Of a stretch of DNA of 34,574 bases, positions 1 through 8,394 are shown piece by piece. Position 1 is the stretch's first letter, and the number at the start of each line of letters is the position of its first letter. The translations under genes and the position numbers were made by a program. The notes beneath the pieces are model-generated. The model worked only from the letters and a program-made list of their open reading frames with translations. It was not told the origin of the DNA and did no database searches. The stretch is from contig JAFVNW010000067.1 of NCBI GenBank assembly GCA_017506175.1, forward strand, positions 1-34,574, given 5' to 3'. This DNA is from Bacteroidales bacterium (lineage in GTDB: Bacteria; Bacteroidota; Bacteroidia; Bacteroidales; WCHB1-69).

Positions 1-70
1 GAATCGGCCATTTACAGCCATTCCACGGGCAAAATACAACCTCAGTAACACCCAATTAAACTTTTGCTAC

Positions 71-91
71 AAAAAACGGGCCCTCCGCCCG
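71..91 (-). terminator. Possible intrinsic terminator, minus strand
   Basis: Read on the minus strand, a 5-bp GC stem (CGGGC/GCCCG) with loop GGAGG is followed directly by six T residues. It would end a leftward transcript, but no minus-strand gene is seen immediately upstream of it in this window, so its use is uncertain. The rest of 1-317 shows no gene; it is AT-rich and contains three short copies of CAGGCAAA at about 148-206. Confidence 0.35.
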
Positions 92-288
92 CCAAAAATT
101 AAACCAAAATATAACTTTAGGTACATTTTGATTAAAAACCATAATCAGGCAAAATTAGTCATAAATCGTTGTTTATATGCAATTTACAGGCAAATTTCAG
201 GCAAAAAATATATGTACGATTTGATTTAGGCCCCATAGCTCCCTACCATTTTTTTTGAAGAAATGGTTAGAAAAATGGATTAATTTCG

Positions 289-296
289 TAATTTTG
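289..296 (+). promoter_or_regulatory. Bacteroidetes -7 promoter box (TAATTTTG)
   Basis: A match to TAnnTTTG lies 21 bases before the ATG at 318. It falls inside the longer in-frame reading that would begin at 255, which argues that translation starts at 318 or 321. Confidence 0.6.
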
Positions 297-317
297 CGGC
301 AATTTTTAAAACAAAAT

Positions 318-1931
318 ATGATGAGCAAACTAAAGTCCTTATCCCTATTCCTGCTGATTTCCCTGTCTTTTTTCCCGTTTCATTCCGAAGCCCAGACACC
401 TCTAACAGAAGGCGGAGGTCCTGTGGTGGAGAACTGCAATGCTAAGATGTCGGACAAAATGCTGCTCCGCAACGATGACAAGTCGGCCATCTTCTACATG
501 CACACCTACAGCACGAACCCCAAGTTGCAGTACCAGGGCATCGTCACCTACAACAAGCAGACCAACACCAGCTATGCCGAAAAAATCATCGCCCCCGACG
601 GCTATCGTCCGCTGTACGTACGCGCCATCGGCAACGACTACTACGGCTACTACTACCGCTTCAACCGCGAAAAACATGCTTTTGAATACAGCATCGCTCA
701 ATTTCCGCAAAAGAAAAGCACCGATGGCATCCGCAACATCAACCCCGAAAGCCGCCTTGCCATCGACCTCACCGGCCGCGGCGAGGTGCTCAAATATGTG
801 GCCGTGAGCCCTGACGAAACCAAGTTCGCCATCACCTTCATCGCCCCCAACGACCGCAACCAAGCACCCTATTTCTATTGCTATGTGTACGACAACACGG
901 GAAAGGAGATCTGGTACGACAAGTTTCTGCCCACCATCGAAGGCAACAAATTCACCATCCACGACCTTCAGCTGAGCGACAAAGCCGAACTCTTCATCCT
1001 CGTAAACGCAATCAAGGGCAAAAACGAAAGCGTGCAACACCCTACCCTGCAACTATTCAAATGCAAACACCAGAACATCACCTCCGTTTCCGAAGAGCTC
1101 GACTACGGCTTGATCAACTCCATGAAGATGCTGCGCTTGAAAAGCGGCGACATTTTCATTGGCGGCTATTATAACGCAAGCATCCAGACCAATACCACCG
1201 GCTGGTTCAACTACACCGTAAAGGAAGACCCGCTGCGCATCACCGCCAAGAACCACGAGGCGTTCAGCAACCGCGAGGATATTGAATACGAAGGTTTTAC
1301 AAACAAAGACTACCTGCTCAAGTGCGACTATCTGTATGAATTGAAGGACAAAATCATACTGATGATGGGCGAGCAATACACCAGCGTGCAGACGAACGGC
1401 GACAAGAGTTCCATCGCATTCACCCATCACACCAACGACATCTACTGCCACAAATTCACACTGGCAGGCACCGATTTGGGACTCATTAAGGTAAACAAGC
1501 ACTTGAGCGCACACGCCGCAGACGTGCTCACCACACACGATGAAGGCGAACGCATCGGCGGATACCTCATCAACGCAAAGAAGCCATTCGAAAAGAACCC
1601 CACTTTCGAGAGTCTGTGCCTCTCCTACCGCCCGATTCAGATGAACAACGAAATGTACGTGATGTATGCCGACAAGTTCTCCAATTTCGATGAAAACAAC
1701 AACGATTGGGACGCAGCCAATGTGGACAAAGGGGACGAAATGTGCGTGGTGCTGACCAAGATAGACTATAGCGTGGATAAGAAAATGGTGATGGCGCCCA
1801 ACAAAAACGCGGCCGTATTCCACGACATCTGGCTGATTGACGGCCAGGACATCTACTTCGGAATGAGCGGCAAGAAAAGCTACACCATTGAGAAGTTCAA
1901 GTTGAACAAACAATGGAACTGGGACAAATAA
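318..1931 (+). CDS. Secreted protein of unknown function
   Basis: 537 residues. The N-terminus is a clear signal peptide: KLK, then a hydrophobic LSLFLLISLSFF core, then a likely cut after SEA, leaving QTP. I chose the ATG at 318 (or the adjacent one at 321) because it places this signal peptide at the very N-terminus and lies just after a promoter box. The mature part is rich in Tyr, Asn and Asp, with repeated short beta-like blocks such as FYCYVYDNTGKEIWYDK and KSGDIFIGGYYN. That would fit a beta-propeller-like or repeat fold in the periplasm or outside the cell. I recognise no catalytic motif, no lipobox and no C-terminal sorting domain. It stands alone, with a tRNA next on the same strand. 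Confidence 0.75.
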   Translation: MMSKLKSLSLFLLISLSFFPFHSEAQTPLTEGGGPVVENCNAKMSDKMLLRNDDKSAIFYMHTYSTNPKLQYQGIVTYNKQTNTSYAEKIIAPDGYRPLYVRAIGNDYYGYYYRFNREKHAFEYSIAQFPQKKSTDGIRNINPESRLAIDLTGRGEVLKYVAVSPDETKFAITFIAPNDRNQAPYFYCYVYDNTGKEIWYDKFLPTIEGNKFTIHDLQLSDKAELFILVNAIKGKNESVQHPTLQLFKCKHQNITSVSEELDYGLINSMKMLRLKSGDIFIGGYYNASIQTNTTGWFNYTVKEDPLRITAKNHEAFSNREDIEYEGFTNKDYLLKCDYLYELKDKIILMMGEQYTSVQTNGDKSSIAFTHHTNDIYCHKFTLAGTDLGLIKVNKHLSAHAADVLTTHDEGERIGGYLINAKKPFEKNPTFESLCLSYRPIQMNNEMYVMYADKFSNFDENNNDWDAANVDKGDEMCVVLTKIDYSVDKKMVMAPNKNAAVFHDIWLIDGQDIYFGMSGKKSYTIEKFKLNKQWNWDK

Positions 1932-2110
1932 GGTTGGGCTTTGAGGCAAAAGAGCGTATGAGGGCGGGAAATTCTGCGAGAAATCCCATTGGCAGACAAG
2001 CATAGTTGTCGGAGAATTTACACCACATAGTCTATAATAATTTGATAATAAACAATTTAGAAAGGATAAAAAAAATCCTTCAAACATGTGGTTCGCAAAG
2101 GAAAAAAATG

Positions 2111-2118
2111 TAATTTTG
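2111..2118 (+). promoter_or_regulatory. Promoter box for tRNA-Ser
   Basis: TAATTTTG matches TAnnTTTG and ends 23 bases before the tRNA, giving a short 5' leader. Confidence 0.6.
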
Positions 2119-2141
2119 CAGCCTCAATTAAGCAGCAACCC

Positions 2142-2228
2142 GGAGAGGTGGGTGAGTGGCTTAAACCACCAGTTTGCTAAACTGACGTAGGAGTAATCCT
2201 ACCGCGAGTTCGAATCTCGCCCTCTCCG
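2142..2228 (+). tRNA. tRNA-Ser (anticodon GCT)
   Basis: An 87-base class II tRNA. The acceptor stem GGAGAGG pairs with CCTCTCC at 2221-2227, followed by discriminator G2228. The anticodon arm CAGTTTGCTAAACTG carries GCT, reading AGC/AGT. A long variable arm (GTAGGAGTAATCCTAC) identifies a serine isoacceptor. The T-arm is GCGAGTTCGAATCTCGC. CA follows directly, but a full CCA is not encoded. Confidence 0.96.
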
Positions 2229-2362
2229 CAGTTCATCAATCAAAGGAGTGAAGCATGGCTTCGCTCCTTTTTGATTTGAAGCCATTCGGCGACAGCTCGC
2301 TGTCGAAAGAAGGGGCTTCAAATCAAAAAGTTGTCCCGCAGGACTTTTGATTGATGAACTGC
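2228..2362 (+). repeat. Nested inverted repeats downstream of tRNA-Ser
   Basis: Four palindromes are nested or adjacent. The outer 17-bp arms are 2228-2244 and 2346-2362, perfect, and the left arm overlaps the tRNA 3' end. Inner 17-bp perfect arms are 2267-2283 and 2314-2330. The central hairpin is CGACAGC/GCTGTCG at 2290-2305, and a small GTCC/GGAC hairpin lies at 2333-2344, followed by TTTT. No coding potential is evident. It may be a small mobile palindromic element inserted behind the tRNA. Confidence 0.7.
2245..2272 (+). terminator. Intrinsic terminator of tRNA-Ser
   Basis: A 10-bp stem, GGAGTGAAGC with GCTTCGCTCC (one T-G wobble), has a 3-base loop and runs straight into TTTTT at 2268-2272. 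It begins 17 bases after the tRNA. It shares bases with the arms of the larger nested palindrome. Confidence 0.75.
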
Positions 2363-2476
2363 AAGGATGCCCGCGGCAGCGAAGAGATATTTAATCTCGT
2401 CCTACAAAATCCACCCAGCAAAATCACACAACATCAATACCATTTTCAAGCCGATGTCTATTTCAGTATATTTGTC

Positions 2477-2484
2477 TATTTTTG
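2477..2484 (+). promoter_or_regulatory. Promoter box (TATTTTTG) of RNase Z gene
   Basis: A TAnnTTTG match ends 13 bases before ATG 2498. It lies inside the longer in-frame reading that begins at 2351, so the start at 2498 is preferred. Confidence 0.6.
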
Positions 2485-2497
2485 CAAAAAAATAATT

Positions 2498-3415
2498 ATG
2501 GTGGATTTCAATGTAACTATTCTGGGATGTGGAAGTGCCAAGCCCACCTTGCGGCACCAGCCATCTTCGCAAATAGTGAATCACGGAGGAACCTTCTATA
2601 TGATTGATTGCGGGGAAGGCACACAAATGCAATTGGTAAAATGCGGATTCCGACAGGGAAAATTGCGCCATGTTTTCATTAGTCATTCGCATGGAGACCA
2701 CTGCTTGGGCTTGGTACCGATGCTTTCCTCTTTTGCGCTGGAAGGCCGTTCATACGACCTCAATATTTATGCGTCTTCCGATTTGATTGAGTTTTTACAA
2801 AATCAGATTTCATTTTTCATCCATAACGCCAGTTTCGAAATCATCTTTCATTCTATTGACTGCCAACATCCTACCGTTATCTATACAGATGCGAAACTGA
2901 AAGTCACTGCTTTTCCATTAAACCACCGTGTCCCGTGCTACGGCTTTCTTTTCCAAGAAAATATGGGAGAACGACATATCAAAAAGGATTGTATAACACA
3001 GTATCATATTCCTTATGATCGTATTAAGGAGATCAAATGTGGAGCGGATTATACGCTTTCAAACGGGGTGGTCATCCCGAATGCAGACCTGACCGAGCCC
3101 CCGGCATCAGCACGCAGTTATGCTTACTGTTCCGACACCCGCCCGGTAATGAGGTGGGCCGAACTGCTTAACGGGGTGGATTTGCTTTACCACGAAGCCA
3201 CCTATTCCAATCATTACCAAAGCCTTGCTGTAGAGGTGTTTCATTCAACAGCCGAGGAGGCAGCCACATTTGCGATACAATGTCATGCCAAGAGACTACT
3301 ATTAGGGCACTTCTCCTCCCGTCTCAATGGAGAAGATGAGCTATTGCAAGAGGCGCTGCGCATATTTCCCAACACATCGTTAGCGAACGAGGGGTTGGAG
3401 GTGCGGATTGGGTGA
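2498..3415 (+). CDS. rnz: Ribonuclease Z (tRNA 3' endonuclease)
   Basis: 305 residues, the usual length for a short-form RNase Z of the metallo-beta-lactamase superfamily. It cuts the 3' trailer from tRNA precursors that lack an encoded CCA, which suits the neighbouring tRNA-Ser. Visible motifs are the N-terminal ILGCGSAKPT strand, the zinc motif SHSHGDH (HxHxDH), the later CSDTRP with a metal-binding Asp, HEATY, and the terminal GHFSSR histidine motif. The start at 2498 follows a promoter box and gives the typical MVDFNVTILG opening; the in-frame extension to 2351 would run through the palindromic region and is unlikely to be translated. Confidence 0.93.
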   Translation: MVDFNVTILGCGSAKPTLRHQPSSQIVNHGGTFYMIDCGEGTQMQLVKCGFRQGKLRHVFISHSHGDHCLGLVPMLSSFALEGRSYDLNIYASSDLIEFLQNQISFFIHNASFEIIFHSIDCQHPTVIYTDAKLKVTAFPLNHRVPCYGFLFQENMGERHIKKDCITQYHIPYDRIKEIKCGADYTLSNGVVIPNADLTEPPASARSYAYCSDTRPVMRWAELLNGVDLLYHEATYSNHYQSLAVEVFHSTAEEAATFAIQCHAKRLLLGHFSSRLNGEDELLQEALRIFPNTSLANEGLEVRIG

Positions 3416-3776
3416 AACCAGTTTTCAGTTCTCAGTTCCATTTCTCAATTTTCAACTTTCAGTTTAAGACCCTTGTTTTGGTGGGATTTTTGTGCAAGCC
3501 GAACGCAGTCGAGCTCACTCGGACTGCTGAGGCGCAGCCCAAAATGGGCGTAGCCAAGATGGTCTCGGAGTTGTCAGTGATGGCATAATCGTGAAGAAAG
3601 AAATTGTCTTAATCCTTGTTTTAGTGGAATTATTGCTTGTATAAGTTCAAGTAAAAAAGCCATAAAAAAGGCAGGCCGATTCCGTCATTTTTCTTAACTT
3701 TGCTGCTTGATTTACAAGATGATCAGAGATTGTATCTGACATTTTCAAACATCTGAATATCAACAAAATACAAATC
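3416..3776. other. Intergenic region with degenerate repeats
   Basis: No gene seen. It begins with a degenerate run of TTCAGTTCTCAG-like units (3420-3464), the reverse-complement relative of the GAGAATTGAAA tract found near 23700. A 22-base direct repeat (19 of 22 match) at 3471-3492 and 3614-3635 brackets two hairpins: GCAGTC/GACTGC at 3505-3527 and GCCCA/TGGGC at 3537-3549. The promoter of the next gene is at 3695. Confidence 0.5.
3695..3702 (+). promoter_or_regulatory. Promoter box (TAACTTTG) of the partner-switching cluster
   Basis: A TAnnTTTG match 74 bases before ATG 3777. No comparable box was seen in the short gaps between the next five genes, so this may be the main promoter of the cluster. 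Confidence 0.5.
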
Positions 3777-4766
3777 ATGGGGCCGCTACCCTACATCCTC
3801 TCGTTCGTGCCGCTTGCGCTGTTTGTCGTGGCGCTTTTGGTGATGGATTCCTTTTCTCTCACGAAATGGAGACTGATAATAGCAACCTTTCTTGCCGGCA
3901 TGGCTTGCTGTGCCGTGAGTTTCACGTTGTTGGAATACTGGGAGAGTCCCTTGGGCGACGCCGTGATCGAAGAGGGGGTGAAAGGGCTGGTCGTTCTGTT
4001 TCTTATCGGGCGCAGAAAGGCCGCGCTTTTGGGCGACACCACCATCTACGGAGCATGCGTGGGCGCGGGTTTCGGTCTGTTGGAGAACATCTTGCACCTC
4101 GCATCAGGCACGGCCTACGTGGATGCGTGGGAGGCGATATCGATGGGACTGGAGGCGGCGGTGATGCACATCGGATGCACCTCCACCCTCGCCATGATGC
4201 TGATCATGGCCTGGCAGGGGAAGTTCGGCCAGTTACGTTGGAATAAAGGAATCGCCATCGCGATCAGCTTCGTGCTCGCCATCCTCATCCACTACCTCCA
4301 CAACCTCGCGCACCACTACATCCCACCACTCATCGTCACGGTAGTCCTCATCATATACTTCATCATCAGCAAGTACTCGCTTTTCAAGAAGAACGAACGA
4401 TTCATCCACGCCTGGATCGACGACTGCCTCAACAACGAGGTCGCGCTGTTGTCGGCCATCCGCAAAGGGGAACTCTCGACCACCCATGCAGGTGAATATC
4501 TGCTGAACCTGAAGGAGAGTCTTGACCCGCTGGTCTTCTTCGACATGTGCTGTTACATGGCCAGTTACCTCGAGCTCTCCATCGCGGCAAAGAGCAACCT
4601 GCTCCTACGGCAGGCGGGAATGCCTCCCTTGCCGGTGAAGGACAACCGCGCCAAAATCGCGGAGTTGAAAGCCCTGCGCAAACGCATCGGTCGGTCGGGC
4701 ATCATCGCCCTCGCCCCCATCGTCAGCAACCGAGACATTGACCGTTGGATTGTGGAAAACAAATAG
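3777..4766 (+). CDS. PrsW-like intramembrane protease
   Basis: 329 residues: several membrane segments in about residues 1-200, then a soluble C-terminal part. The four PrsW-family signature sites are in order: EEGVK (E65, E66, K69), GAGFGLLEN (E103, N104), H131 in a helix reading HIGCTST, and H172 in IHYLHN. In Bacillus subtilis PrsW performs the first cleavage of the membrane anti-sigma factor RsiW. The C-terminal cytosolic part of about 125 residues is not typical of the core protease and I do not recognise it. The gene leads a five-gene cluster, 29 bases before an RsbW-like kinase. No RsiW-like substrate is visible nearby, so the target is unknown. Bacterial CAAX-type proteases share some motifs and are the main alternative. 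Confidence 0.72.
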   Translation: MGPLPYILSFVPLALFVVALLVMDSFSLTKWRLIIATFLAGMACCAVSFTLLEYWESPLGDAVIEEGVKGLVVLFLIGRRKAALLGDTTIYGACVGAGFGLLENILHLASGTAYVDAWEAISMGLEAAVMHIGCTSTLAMMLIMAWQGKFGQLRWNKGIAIAISFVLAILIHYLHNLAHHYIPPLIVTVVLIIYFIISKYSLFKKNERFIHAWIDDCLNNEVALLSAIRKGELSTTHAGEYLLNLKESLDPLVFFDMCCYMASYLELSIAAKSNLLLRQAGMPPLPVKDNRAKIAELKALRKRIGRSGIIALAPIVSNRDIDRWIVENK

Positions 4767-4795
4767 CAACACATTAAAAATCAAAGTATTATAAA

Positions 4796-5200
4796 ATGAT
4801 AAGCAAGCGTTTTGAACCTATTTTGGACAGAAGTTCCGAAATCATCGAATGGTTGATGAGTTCCCCCGACATGCCGACGGACATGGCGGTGACGTTGAAG
4901 ATCCGGCTGGCGGTGGAAGAGGCCGTCGTCAACATCGTGAGTTACGCCTATCACGACGGCGCCGGCTATGTGGAGGTCAGCACCGACCGCTCCGCCGACG
5001 GGCACACGCTGACGATCACACTGAAAGACGCAGGGACGCCCTTCAATCCCTTGGAACGCCCGGTCCCCGACCTGTCGCTCCCCGCCGACCAACGTCCCAT
5101 CGGCGGTCTGGGCATCTTCCTCTGCCACCAGATGATGGACGACCTCTCCTACAATTACATCGACCACTGCAACGTGTTCACCATGAAGAAGAATCTATAA
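4796..5200 (+). CDS. RsbW-like serine kinase / anti-sigma factor (HATPase_c_2)
   Basis: 134 residues, normal for the RsbW/SpoIIAB family. GHKL ATP-site motifs are visible: the N box RLAVEEAVVNIVSYAY (E42, N46), the G1 box DAGTPFNP (D78, G80) and the G2 box GGLGIFL (103-109). Such proteins either phosphorylate a STAS antagonist or hold a target protein, and they switch partner when the STAS protein is dephosphorylated. The STAS partner (7171) and the matching phosphatase (5247) are in the same cluster. I see no SigB/SigF-type sigma gene in the window, so the held target is unknown. The Bacteroidota setting makes a non-sigma target possible. Confidence 0.85.
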   Translation: MISKRFEPILDRSSEIIEWLMSSPDMPTDMAVTLKIRLAVEEAVVNIVSYAYHDGAGYVEVSTDRSADGHTLTITLKDAGTPFNPLERPVPDLSLPADQRPIGGLGIFLCHQMMDDLSYNYIDHCNVFTMKKNL

Positions 5201-5246
5201 TGCCCAATATTGGCATTTCATCTGTCTAAAAAAAACATAAAACGAT

Positions 5247-7148
5247 ATGCGATACAGCCGCTCATTTTCCGCCCGCCTGACGTCCGCCATCCTGTTCAAC
5301 ACCTCCATTCTGTTTCTGGCGGCCATCACAGTAGTGTCGTTCTTTTCGCACCGGCTCATCGGCGAAGAAGCCCAGAACAGCGCCGCCAACGCACTGAGAT
5401 CGACCAAATTGGACATTGAGCAGACGCTGAGGGAAGTCGAAGTGGCCGCCGGTGAACTGCAGTGGGTGATCCTGGAACACCGCGACGACACCGCCATGAT
5501 GTACCACATCACACGCGAATTGTTGGAGAGCCGCCCCAACATCGTGGGCAGCGCCATCGCCTTCCGCTCCGAATACCACGCCGGCAAACACTTCTTCTCC
5601 CCCTACTCCTACCGGAAGTCGCAATCCGACGAGATCCTGTCAAAACAATTAGGCACCCCGCAATACGATTATTTCCAGATGGAGTGGTACACCGCGCCGA
5701 TGGAGAGCGGGAAGCCGCACTGGAGCGAGCCTTACTTCGACGAGGGAGGAGGTGAGCAACTCATGACCACCTACTCCATCCCGCTGAAGGACGAGAAGGG
5801 CGAAACCTTCGCCATCCTGACCGCCGACATCAACTTAGAGTGGCTGTCCGAAAAGATATTAGCCACCAAACCCTACGCCAACTCCTACACGATATTGATC
5901 GGGAAAAGCGGACACTACATCTCCCACCAAGACCCCAAGAAGATACTGAACGACAACCTTTTCAGCGAAGCGAAACGGAGCGACAACATGAATTTGGCTG
6001 GGCTTGCCCACAAAATGGTGGCGCAGGAGACCGGCGTGGAGAAATTCCGACTCAACGGCGACATCGTGTTCGCCGTCTATGGTCCCGTCGGCGACGCCTG
6101 GTCTGCCGCCATCATAAGCCCCTACAAGGATGTCTTCGCACCGATGATGCGGATGAACCTGATCATCATCCTCGTGGCGGCCTTCGGGCTTTTCTTCCTG
6201 TTCGCCGCCTGCGTGCGCACCATCCGGAAGCTCACCCAGCCCATCACCGAGTTCTCCGTGGTCGCCCTCAACATGGCCAAGGGGAACTTCAAGGCGCGCC
6301 TGCCCGAGGTGAAGACCCAGGACGAAATCCGGAAACTGCACGACTCCTTCGAGTACATGCAGAAGTCCATCACAAGTTATATTACTGAGTTAAAGTCAAC
6401 TACGATACAAAACGAGCGTTTTGAGAGTGAGTTGAACATCGCCCGCAAGATCCAGATGGGCATGGTGCCGCAGGAATTTCCGGAGCGCCCCGACTGCCAC
6501 CTGAGCGCCCTGCTACGTCCGGCACGCGAGGTGGGCGGCGACCTGTACGACTTCGTCTTCCACGGCGACTCCCTTTACTTCGCCGTCGGCGACGTGTCTG
6601 GCAAGGGCGTCCCCGCCGCCCTCTTCATGGCCATGACAAGATCCGCCTTCCGCTTCCTCGCCGCCCGCAAGACCCCCACCGACGACCTCACCATCCTCAT
6701 CAACCAAGCCATCTCCGACGGCAACGAAAACAACATGTTCGTCACCCTCTTCATCGGAAAAATCAACCTGAAAACCAGACACTTCGAATACTGCAACGCT
6801 GGACACAACCCCATCATCATCATCTCCCCCGACGGCACCAGCGAATTCCTGCACGCCAAGTCCAACATCGCCGCCGGCATCATCAGCGAGTTCAAATACC
6901 AGACTGAAGAGATGGACCTCGCACCCCACTCCCGCCTTCTGATCTATACCGACGGCGTCACGGAAGCGGAGGACAGCAGCAAAGCCCAGTTCGGCGACGA
7001 ACGCCTGCTGGATTTCACACGCGCCATCAAGCCTGAAGAGAATCCGCAAGAAATTGTCAAGCAACTTTATACAAAAATCAAAGAGTTCACGGGCGACGCC
7101 GTCCAAAACGACGACATCACCATTTTTGCCATCGAACTCGATTCATGA
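5247..7148 (+). CDS. Membrane sensor PP2C phosphatase (RsbU/SpoIIE family)
   Basis: 633 residues. There is a transmembrane segment at about 11-33, an extracytoplasmic sensor region of about 265 residues that looks like a double-Cache (PDC) domain, a second membrane segment at about 301-323, a HAMP domain to about 376, a helical linker (LNIARKIQMGMVPQ) and a SpoIIE/PP2C domain to the end. Metal-binding aspartates are visible: GGDLYDF (D432), GDVSGKG (D449), YTDGVTEA (D569) and NDDIT (D622, D623). It should dephosphorylate the STAS protein encoded 22 bases downstream in response to an external signal, releasing it to bind the RsbW-like kinase. The sensed ligand cannot be read from the sequence. 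Confidence 0.9.
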   Translation: MRYSRSFSARLTSAILFNTSILFLAAITVVSFFSHRLIGEEAQNSAANALRSTKLDIEQTLREVEVAAGELQWVILEHRDDTAMMYHITRELLESRPNIVGSAIAFRSEYHAGKHFFSPYSYRKSQSDEILSKQLGTPQYDYFQMEWYTAPMESGKPHWSEPYFDEGGGEQLMTTYSIPLKDEKGETFAILTADINLEWLSEKILATKPYANSYTILIGKSGHYISHQDPKKILNDNLFSEAKRSDNMNLAGLAHKMVAQETGVEKFRLNGDIVFAVYGPVGDAWSAAIISPYKDVFAPMMRMNLIIILVAAFGLFFLFAACVRTIRKLTQPITEFSVVALNMAKGNFKARLPEVKTQDEIRKLHDSFEYMQKSITSYITELKSTTIQNERFESELNIARKIQMGMVPQEFPERPDCHLSALLRPAREVGGDLYDFVFHGDSLYFAVGDVSGKGVPAALFMAMTRSAFRFLAARKTPTDDLTILINQAISDGNENNMFVTLFIGKINLKTRHFEYCNAGHNPIIIISPDGTSEFLHAKSNIAAGIISEFKYQTEEMDLAPHSRLLIYTDGVTEAEDSSKAQFGDERLLDFTRAIKPEENPQEIVKQLYTKIKEFTGDAVQNDDITIFAIELDS

Positions 7149-7170
7149 AAACCATCAATCACTTCATATT

Positions 7171-7473
7171 ATGAAAGTCACTATCAATCAAGAAGAAAAC
7201 AAGTACTCTGTAACCTTGGAAGGTCGCGTGGACACCACCAACGCCGACCAATTCCAGAAAGACGTAGCCGTGCTGATGGAGGCCCCGCAACCGGACATAG
7301 AAATAGATTGCAGCGCCATGGAGTACACCTCGTCGCAGGGTTTGCGCGTCTTCCTGCAACTGCAGAAGAACGTCACCGCACACCAGGGGAAACTCGTGCT
7401 CACACGGATGCAGCCGCACGTCAAGGAGGTCTTCGACATCACCGGCTTCTCCAACATCATCAAGATCGTGTAA
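7171..7473 (+). CDS. STAS-domain anti-sigma factor antagonist (RsbV/SpoIIAA-like)
   Basis: 100 residues forming a single STAS domain. The phosphorylation loop reads MEYTSSQGLRVFL; S55, in the S-x-G-L position, aligns with the phospho-serine of SpoIIAA and RsbV. The start at 7171 gives the standard MKVTINQEENKYSVTLEG opening. An upstream in-frame extension to 7054 would overlap the phosphatase gene and add residues outside the domain, so I reject it. It is predicted to be the substrate of both the kinase at 4796 and the phosphatase at 5247, completing a partner switch. Confidence 0.92.
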   Translation: MKVTINQEENKYSVTLEGRVDTTNADQFQKDVAVLMEAPQPDIEIDCSAMEYTSSQGLRVFLQLQKNVTAHQGKLVLTRMQPHVKEVFDITGFSNIIKIV

Positions 7474-7500
7474 CAAATTGTAAGACATTATTTTACGACA

Positions 7501-8394
7501 ATGAACTACATTTTCATCGTCAATGGCAGGGCCGACCTTGCCAAACGCATTGACACGGCATTGACGGAGCAACTTCGCGATTTGCCCATCCCCTATCGGA
7601 TCTACCACACGACCGGAGTGGGCGATGGGACACGCTATGTGAAGATCTACTGCGACCTGCACCCCAAGGAGGAGGTCTGCTTCGTGGCCTGCGGCGGGTC
7701 GGGAACGTGCAACGAGGTGGCGTCGGGCATCGTCAAAGAGCCAAACAAGCGGATGGCGATCTTCGCCGCCGGAACCAGCAACGACTTCACCAAGTGCTTT
7801 CCCGACAGGGACTTCCACAACATCCGCAAGATGCTGGCCGGCGAAGAGAAGATCATCGACATCATGCAGGTGAACGACAACTACGCCCTGAACTCCTGCC
7901 AGATGGGCTTCGACTCGGTGGTGGCCTCGGAAGCCAATTATCTGTCGGAACTCGGGAAAAACAATCCCTATCGGAGAGGCGTGATACGTGCCATTCTCAC
8001 CTCGCGATTCAATCGCATCCGCGTCGTCGCCGACGGCAAGCGCATCGGGCACAATTGGATGAACCTCTGCACGTTGAACAACGGGCAGTATGTCGGAGGA
8101 GAATTTCGATGCGCCCCCCTGTCGAAATGCGACGACGGGCTCATCGATCTCTGCCACATTCGCCCAATGTCGCTGCTACGATTCCTTTTCACCATGCCGA
8201 AATACCGCAAAGGCGAGCACGTTCATCCCGATCAATCTGCAATGCGGAAGATCACCTACCGACAAGTACGCCACATAGAGGTCTCATCCAAAAAACTGAT
8301 ATCCATGTGTTTGGACGGAGAATTGCTGCCCGGGACCCGCTTTACGGTAGATATCCTTCCACAGTCCATTCGTCTCGTTCTGCCCGCCCTGTGA
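7501..8394 (+). CDS. Diacylglycerol kinase-like (DagK/YegS family) protein
   Basis: 297 residues with the lipid-kinase catalytic fold: N-terminal YIFIVNGRAD (usually NP.aG), the nucleotide loop CGGSGTCNEVASG, AGTSNDFTK (family GTxNDF) and QMGFDSVV. Family members phosphorylate diacylglycerol or related lipids at the membrane. The strongly conserved GGDGT motif reads GGSGT here, with serine at position 67 in place of aspartate, so activity is in doubt. It lies 27 bases after the STAS gene and is the last gene of the cluster, which suggests it is either an output enzyme or a regulatory pseudo-kinase. No clear terminator follows. Confidence 0.8.
   Translation: MNYIFIVNGRADLAKRIDTALTEQLRDLPIPYRIYHTTGVGDGTRYVKIYCDLHPKEEVCFVACGGSGTCNEVASGIVKEPNKRMAIFAAGTSNDFTKCFPDRDFHNIRKMLAGEEKIIDIMQVNDNYALNSCQMGFDSVVASEANYLSELGKNNPYRRGVIRAILTSRFNRIRVVADGKRIGHNWMNLCTLNNGQYVGGEFRCAPLSKCDDGLIDLCHIRPMSLLRFLFTMPKYRKGEHVHPDQSAMRKITYRQVRHIEVSSKKLISMCLDGELLPGTRFTVDILPQSIRLVLPAL

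Noticed and set aside
1053..2087. Long minus-strand frame opposite the first gene
   Set aside because: The composition is that of a reverse-complement shadow (Val- and His-rich), while the plus-strand gene has a signal peptide and promoter.
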